Shown piece after piece: positions 59,426-64,000 of a DNA stretch of 64,000 bases (its first letter is position 1; each line of letters opens with the position of its first letter). Source of the stretch: Mangrovimicrobium sp048323675. GTDB taxonomy: Bacteria > Pseudomonadota > Gammaproteobacteria > Pseudomonadales > Halieaceae. The notes below the pieces were generated by a model. The model ran no database searches, had not been told where the DNA came from, and saw only the letters and a program-made list of their open reading frames with translations. The stretch spans positions 248,001 to 312,000 of the forward strand of contig NZ_JBLWFK010000001.1 in the NCBI RefSeq assembly GCF_048323675.1, given 5' to 3'. The position numbers and the translations under genes are program-made.

Positions 59426-60025
59426 ATGAGTGAACGGCTGCGGGAATCACTGTCCGCGATGTTGGACGACGAGGCCAATGAACTCGAAACCCGGCGCTTG
59501 ATCAGGGCCCTTGATGAGGACCCCGAATTGCTCGAGACCTGGCGACGCTACCAGGTGGCAAGGGGTTCGCTGGCGGGAAATCATTTCCTCCATATGGATA
59601 TCTCCTCCCGGGTGCGCGATGCCCTCGAGGCCCCCGGCGTGCGCCGCGCGGAATCCTTCGGCCAGAAATTGCGCCGTCCCCTCGCCAGTTTTGCCGTTGC
59701 GGCTTCAGTCGCCGCTACGGTGGTCATCGGCGGCCAGCAGCTGGCCGGCATCAATGCCGAGGACCCCTACGGCGAAGAGGCCGCGTCCACCGGCGGCGTA
59801 TCCCCGGTCGGCCTGATCAACAGCATCGGTGCGGTCCCGGTGCGCGCCAGCTACGGCACCGAGTCCGTCGCCGCGCCCATCCTGCAGCCGTCCGCCCGCA
59901 CCGCCTATGAAGAACTCGCCCGCCAGCGCATGCAGATCTACATGCAGGAGCATGCGGAACACGCGGCGCTGAACTCACCGCAGGGCCTGATACCCTTCGC
60001 CCGGGTGCCGGAGATTCACGAGTAA
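59426..60025 (+). CDS. rseA: Anti-sigma factor RseA/MucA
   Basis: 199 residues. N-terminal cytoplasmic RseA domain (RLRESLSAMLDDEANELETRRLIRALDEDPELLETWRRYQVAR) binds the sigma factor. A single membrane helix (PLASFAVAASVAATVVIGG, about 90-108) leads to a periplasmic tail. Regulated proteolysis of this protein releases RpoE. 63 bp after rpoE. Confidence 0.92.
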   Translation: MSERLRESLSAMLDDEANELETRRLIRALDEDPELLETWRRYQVARGSLAGNHFLHMDISSRVRDALEAPGVRRAESFGQKLRRPLASFAVAASVAATVVIGGQQLAGINAEDPYGEEAASTGGVSPVGLINSIGAVPVRASYGTESVAAPILQPSARTAYEELARQRMQIYMQEHAEHAALNSPQGLIPFARVPEIHE

Positions 60026-60032
60026 TACGCCG

Positions 60033-61019
60033 GTGCCAGCATCGCGGTACACCTCCCGGCTGTACAAGGTACTGGCAGCCACCCTGATTTCCCTGCCGGT
60101 CACCCTGGCCGGCGCCAGCCCTGAAGGCGCAAGCTCCCCGACCAGCCATTGCTCTGACAGCGATATGGAAGCCCTGCAGTGGCTCGATCGAATGGTGCGC
60201 AGCGCCGACCAGGCCAATTATCACGGCGTGGTCACCCTGCAGCGCCAGGGCGAGGACATGCAGGTCATGCAGGTGGCCAGCTCGGTTGACGATGGCGCCA
60301 GCAGCGAACGGCTAACCCAGCTGACCGGGCAGGGCGCCGAGGTCCAGCGCCCCGAGCACCCGCTGCAGTGCATTCACCCGGGTCACCGACTGTTGCTGTT
60401 GCAGGATGCACTGGCCAGTGGCGAGTGCGGCCTGGCCGAGCACTACCGCTTCCAGATCAGCGAGGGCAGCCGGGTCGCCGGGCGCCGCGCGGTGCGCCTG
60501 GAGGCGACACCGCGCGATCTCTACCGCTATGGTTACGTCCTGGAACTGGATCGCGATACCGGCCTGTTGCTGCGTTCGGAAACCATCGACCGCGACCACC
60601 GGGTGCTGGAAAAGTACCAGTTCGCCGACCTCACCTACGACGGGCGGGCCGCGGACGGAGCCGAGATAAGTCTGGTGCACGAGGCCCACCACCCCGGGCC
60701 GGAAAGTCCGGTCGCGCAGGAAACCGTGTCTTCCAACTGGTCGCCCCACTGGTTGCCGAAGGGTTTCACGCCCACCGACGCGCCGCCGGACAACGGTTCG
60801 CGCAAAACCTTTACCGATGGTCTCGCCGTGTTCTCGGTCTTCGTTGAGGAACTCGAGCGGCCGATTCGCCCCGGAGAGGGGATGAAGCGCGCCGGCAGCA
60901 CCACCGTCTATACCCGGGGCATGGAAGTTGACCAGATGCCGGTGCTGGTCACTGTCATCGGGGAGATTCCCGTCAATACCGCGCGCATGGTCGCCGACTC
61001 CCTGCGCTGGAGCCAGTAA
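60033..61019 (+). CDS. rseB: Periplasmic sigma-E regulator RseB/MucB
   Basis: 328 residues from GTG 60033, 7 bp after rseA. A signal peptide (LAATLISLPVTLAGA) precedes a LolA-like N-terminal domain (ALQWLDRMVRSADQANYHGVVTLQ, YRFQISEGSRVAGRRAVRLEATP) and a C-terminal domain (WLPKGFTPTD, FTDGLAVFSVFVEE). RseB shields RseA from site-1 cleavage and senses lipopolysaccharide. Confidence 0.92.
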   Translation: MPASRYTSRLYKVLAATLISLPVTLAGASPEGASSPTSHCSDSDMEALQWLDRMVRSADQANYHGVVTLQRQGEDMQVMQVASSVDDGASSERLTQLTGQGAEVQRPEHPLQCIHPGHRLLLLQDALASGECGLAEHYRFQISEGSRVAGRRAVRLEATPRDLYRYGYVLELDRDTGLLLRSETIDRDHRVLEKYQFADLTYDGRAADGAEISLVHEAHHPGPESPVAQETVSSNWSPHWLPKGFTPTDAPPDNGSRKTFTDGLAVFSVFVEELERPIRPGEGMKRAGSTTVYTRGMEVDQMPVLVTVIGEIPVNTARMVADSLRWSQ

Positions 61020-61023
61020 GCCG

Positions 61024-61500
61024 ATGCTGATCGAAACCGGCAGGGTCGTGGCCGTCGAAACCGACGCAGTCTGGGTCGAAACCGTACGCAAGAGCACCTG
61101 CGGCAGCTGCAGCCTGCAAAAGGGCTGTGGTCATGGCCTGATGAACCGGATGGCCCCCGGACGCCAGCCCCTGGTTCGCGCCCTGCCCGGCGACGTCCAG
61201 CCGGCGGATTGCGCCGTGGGTGACGAGGTGCAGATCAGTATTCCCGAGACGGTCATCCTGCGCGGCTCCGCGGTGGTCTATATCCTGCCCCTGCTGTGCA
61301 TGCTGGCCGGCGCTGCCGGCGCCGCGTCCCTGTTCCCCGCCCAGGCCGAGGCGGCGGGCGCACTGGGGATGGTCGGCGGTTTTCTCGCCGGCTTCGCACT
61401 GGTGCGCGGCCACGCCCTTCGCCACCGCAACGACCGGCGATTGCAGCCAACCCTGGTAGGCCGGCGCCGCGGCCCGCCCGAGATTCTTCAAAGCGCCTGA
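61024..61500 (+). CDS. rseC: RseC/MucC-family membrane protein
   Basis: 158 residues. An N-terminal cysteine cluster CGSCSLQKGCGHGL, two membrane helices (about 83-101 and 108-126) and a basic C-terminal tail fit RseC/MucC. It modulates sigma-E activity and has been linked to reduction of SoxR-type Fe-S. 4 bp after rseB. Confidence 0.9.
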   Translation: MLIETGRVVAVETDAVWVETVRKSTCGSCSLQKGCGHGLMNRMAPGRQPLVRALPGDVQPADCAVGDEVQISIPETVILRGSAVVYILPLLCMLAGAAGAASLFPAQAEAAGALGMVGGFLAGFALVRGHALRHRNDRRLQPTLVGRRRGPPEILQSA

Positions 61501-61548
61501 GCCGACAATGTCGCAGGCCCAATTCGCAACTGATGGTGGATTAACCGC

Positions 61549-62949
61549 ATGACTGTGATCAAGAGACTGACCTCCCTGTGCCTACTGCTCTGTGGGCTGG
61601 CGTTCAGCGCCCAGTCACTGGCGCAACTTCCGGAGTTCACGGGAATCGTCAAGAACAACTCCCCGGCGGTAGTGAAAATCATCGTCGAATCCAGCGGCGC
61701 CAGCGCCGCCGATGGCGAATACGCACCCGAGGAAATTCCGGAGTACCTGCGGCGCTTCTTCGAGTTTCGCGGCGGGCAACCGTCGACCCCGCACCCGCGC
61801 ATGGGGCTGGGTTCCGGTTTCATCATTTCCGACGACGGCTACATCGTCACCAATAACCACGTGGTGGATGGCGCCGACAGCGTGCTGGTGCGGCTCAGCG
61901 ACCGGCGCGAATTCGATGCCGAGGTCATCGGTACGGACCCGCGTTCCGACCTGGCCCTGATCAAGGTGGACGGCAAGGGCCTGCCCACGGTGAAGCTCGC
62001 CGAGGGCGACAAGCTCGAGGTCGGCGAGTGGGTGCTGGCCATCGGTTCCCCCTTCGGTCTCGATTACTCGGTTACCGCGGGCATCGTCTCTGCCATGGGC
62101 CGCAGCCTGCCCACCGAGAACAACGAGAACTACGTGCCGTTTATCCAGACCGACGTGGCCATCAACCCGGGCAATTCCGGCGGTCCGCTGTTCAACCTCG
62201 AGGGCGAGGTGGTCGGGGTGAACTCACAGATATTTACCCGCAGCGGCGGCTCCATCGGCCTGTCCTTCTCCATCCCGGTCAGCGTCGTGCACAACGTGGT
62301 GGACCAGCTCAGGGAGAACGGCCACGTCACCCGCGGCTGGCTGGGGGTGACCATCCAGGACGTGGACCGGAACCTCGCCGAGTCCTTTGGCCTCGACCGC
62401 CCGCGCGGCGCGCTGCTGGTACAGGTGGGCGAGGATACCCCGGCCGCGAAGGCCGGTCTCGAAGAGGGCGATGTCATCCTCAGCTTCGACGGCAAGGAAA
62501 TTGGCACCTCCGGCGAATTGCCGCACGTGGTGGGCCTGGTGTCGCCCGGCACCAAGGTGCCGGTGGAGATCATGCGCGACCAGAAGCGGCGCACGCTGAA
62601 GGTCGAGGTGGGTGGCCTGGAGGCCGAGGACAGCTATGCGCTCAATGGCGCTGCCGCCGACGACCAGGGCGGCAAGCTCGGGGTGCTGGTCGGCGAGACC
62701 CCGCCGGAACTGCTGCAGCGCTGGGGTCTCTCCGGTGGTGTGCAGGTGCGCGAGGTGTTGCCGGGTTCGGCGGCAGCTGAGGCCGGTATCCAGCCCGGGG
62801 ACATCATCACCCTGGTCGGGAACAAGCCGGTGAAGAGCCTGGACGCCTTCGAAGACGCGGTGGACGGGCTGAAAAGCGGCAGTTCCGTGCCGGTGCGGCT
62901 GATGCGTCGCGGCGCCCCGCTGTTCATCGGCCTGAAACTGGCGGACTGA
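61549..62949 (+). CDS. mucD: Periplasmic serine protease/chaperone DegP (MucD)
   Basis: 466 residues with a signal peptide (LCLLLCGLAFSAQSLA). Trypsin-like triad: His104 in NNHVVDG, Asp134 in SDLALIKVDG and Ser210 in GNSGGPLFN. Two PDZ domains follow (RGWLGVTIQDVDRNLAESFGL and GGVQVREVLPGSAAAEAGIQPGD). It degrades misfolded envelope proteins and counteracts sigma-E activation. It closes the stress operon, as mucD does in Pseudomonas. Confidence 0.95.
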   Translation: MTVIKRLTSLCLLLCGLAFSAQSLAQLPEFTGIVKNNSPAVVKIIVESSGASAADGEYAPEEIPEYLRRFFEFRGGQPSTPHPRMGLGSGFIISDDGYIVTNNHVVDGADSVLVRLSDRREFDAEVIGTDPRSDLALIKVDGKGLPTVKLAEGDKLEVGEWVLAIGSPFGLDYSVTAGIVSAMGRSLPTENNENYVPFIQTDVAINPGNSGGPLFNLEGEVVGVNSQIFTRSGGSIGLSFSIPVSVVHNVVDQLRENGHVTRGWLGVTIQDVDRNLAESFGLDRPRGALLVQVGEDTPAAKAGLEEGDVILSFDGKEIGTSGELPHVVGLVSPGTKVPVEIMRDQKRRTLKVEVGGLEAEDSYALNGAAADDQGGKLGVLVGETPPELLQRWGLSGGVQVREVLPGSAAAEAGIQPGDIITLVGNKPVKSLDAFEDAVDGLKSGSSVPVRLMRRGAPLFIGLKLAD

Positions 62950-62971
62950 TCCGGCGGCTGCAAGGGCAAGG

Positions 62972-62989
62972 GCCGGGAGAATTCCCGGC
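62972..62989 (+). terminator. Hairpin after mucD
   Basis: GCCGGGA-GAAT-TCCCGGC is a perfect 7-bp stem with a 4-base loop, 23 bp past the mucD stop, flanked by an outer GGCGGC/GCCGCC pair (62953-62958, 62995-63000). No T-tract, so efficiency is uncertain. Confidence 0.45.
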
Positions 62990-63033
62990 ATTCTGCCGCC
63001 AGCCGGTCGATAGCGAGCAGGCGGCCTTTGGGG

Positions 63034-63039
63034 TACAAT
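63034..63039 (+). promoter_or_regulatory. Possible -10 element for lepA
   Basis: TACAAT lies 77 bp before the lepA GTG in the mucD-lepA gap. No clear -35 hexamer. Confidence 0.35.
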
Positions 63040-63116
63040 CGCGCGTTTTTTGGCGGGCTGCCCCCGGGCGGCCTGTTGCATTTCAAGCGCATCGCGCTGT
63101 TTCCAGGCCCTGACGA

Positions 63117-64000
63117 GTGAGCGATCTCCAGTACATCCGTAATTTTTCCATCATTGCCCATATCGACCACGGCAAATCCACGCTGGCTGACCGTTTCATC
63201 CAGCACTGTGGCGGCCTCAGCGACCGGGAGATGGCGGAGCAGGTGCTCGATTCGATGGATATCGAGCGCGAGCGCGGAATTACCATCAAGGCCCAGAGCG
63301 TGACCCTCGATTACCAGGCGCGCGACGGCCACACCTACCAGCTCAATTTCATCGACACACCCGGCCACGTGGACTTTTCCTACGAGGTGTCCCGCTCGCT
63401 GTCCGCCTGTGAGGGCGCGCTGCTGGTGGTGGACGCAGGGCAGGGGGTCGAAGCCCAGTCGGTGGCCAACTGCTACACCGCCATCGAGCAGGGGCTGGAA
63501 GTTCTCCCCATCCTCAACAAGATGGACCTGCCCCAGGCCGACCCGGACAAGGTCAAGAAGGAAATCGAGGAGATCATCGGGATCGACGCCACCGATGCCT
63601 GTGCGGTCAGCGCCAAGACCGGCCTCGGTATCGAGGACGCACTGGAATACCTGGTGGCGAACATCCCGCCCCCCGAGGGTGACCGCAATGCGCCGCTGCA
63701 GGCCCTGATCATCGACAGCTGGTTCGATAACTACCTGGGCGTGGTGTCGCTGGTACGGGTAAAACAGGGCGTGCTGAAAAAGCGCGACAAGTTCATCCCC
63801 AAATCCACCGGCAGGTCCTACCAGGTGGACAGCATCGGAATTTTCACCCCCAAGCGCGTCGAAACCGGTGAGCTGCGCGCCGGCGAGGTGGGCTTCGTGG
63901 TCGCCGGCATCAAGGATATCCAGGGCGCCCCGGTGGGCGATACCCTGGTCAGCGCCGGGCATACCGATGTACCGGCGCTGCCCGGCTTCAAGCGGGTCAA
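63117..64000 (+). CDS. lepA: Elongation factor 4 (LepA), N-terminal part; 3' end outside window
   Basis: The frame starts at GTG 63117 (VSDLQYIRNFSIIAHIDHGKSTLADRF) and is open to the window end, 294 codons. GTPase motifs: AHIDHGKST, RGITIKAQ, FIDTPGHVDFSYEV and LNKMDLP, then the beginning of domain 2 (VSLVRVKQGVLKKRD). LepA is a ribosomal translocase involved in translation under stress. Its location after mucD follows the conserved order. Confidence 0.96.
   Translation, partial: MSDLQYIRNFSIIAHIDHGKSTLADRFIQHCGGLSDREMAEQVLDSMDIERERGITIKAQSVTLDYQARDGHTYQLNFIDTPGHVDFSYEVSRSLSACEGALLVVDAGQGVEAQSVANCYTAIEQGLEVLPILNKMDLPQADPDKVKKEIEEIIGIDATDACAVSAKTGLGIEDALEYLVANIPPPEGDRNAPLQALIIDSWFDNYLGVVSLVRVKQGVLKKRDKFIPKSTGRSYQVDSIGIFTPKRVETGELRAGEVGFVVAGIKDIQGAPVGDTLVSAGHTDVPALPGFKRV

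Overview
The window is GC-rich DNA from a free-living gammaproteobacterium. The right end has the conserved order sdhE-ygfX-nadB-rpoE-rseA-rseB-rseC-mucD-lepA, as in Pseudomonas and relatives, and a PuuD-type urate oxidase and TonB systems are also present. A marine Halieaceae/Cellvibrionales-like organism is my best guess, but it is inferred from gene content only.

Layout. (1) 1-2523: tail of a TonB energy-transduction operon (exbB end, exbD, tonB, TPR protein). (2) 2566-8628: ureide operon with an HpxW-like oxamate amidohydrolase, a TauE-type permease, ureidoglycine-glyoxylate aminotransferase, allantoate amidohydrolase and an exported nucleoside hydrolase. (3) 8710-10354: a small membrane protein and dinB, then a 474-bp gap holding an inverted pair of structured repeats. 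(4) 10829-14443: 8-oxoguanine deaminase, a RutR-like TetR regulator, a DUF1330 protein and a PA0148-type adenine deaminase. (5) 14480-19095 (minus): nucleoside/purine ABC importer. (6) 19318-28330: xanthine-to-allantoin operon xdhABC-uraD-uraH-guaD-puuD plus a 2-oxoglutarate/Fe(II) dioxygenase. (7) 28441-30148: four small genes including ppnP. (8) 30229-49566: three minus-strand operons of amidohydrolase-superfamily deaminases, several exported, with an AzgA-like permease and phosphoribosyltransferases. (9) 49631-55032: a third phosphoribosyltransferase, two membrane proteins, a methyltransferase and an atypical isocitrate-dehydrogenase-like gene. (10) 55014-64000: housekeeping genes and the sigma-E operon.

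How it works together (inference from families). Nucleosides and bases can be hydrolysed or deaminated in the periplasm, imported by the ABC system and the NCS2 permease, salvaged by three phosphoribosyltransferase paralogs, or converted to xanthine, oxidised to urate and opened to allantoin. The ureide operon then continues from allantoate through ureidoglycine and oxalurate towards oxamate and oxalate. No allantoinase and no oxalurate/oxamate transcarbamoylase is visible in the window. Four sites resembling the RutR operator TTGACCAnnTGGTCAA lie in front of xdhA, the ABC importer, the NCS2 permease and a deaminase operon, which points to the local TetR protein as regulator.

The least explained feature is a dispersed family of about 120-bp structured repeats (five full copies and one remnant). 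Each has long copy-specific outer arms that pair with each other, enclosing two hairpins with a near-constant TGGA loop whose stems vary in a compensatory way between copies.
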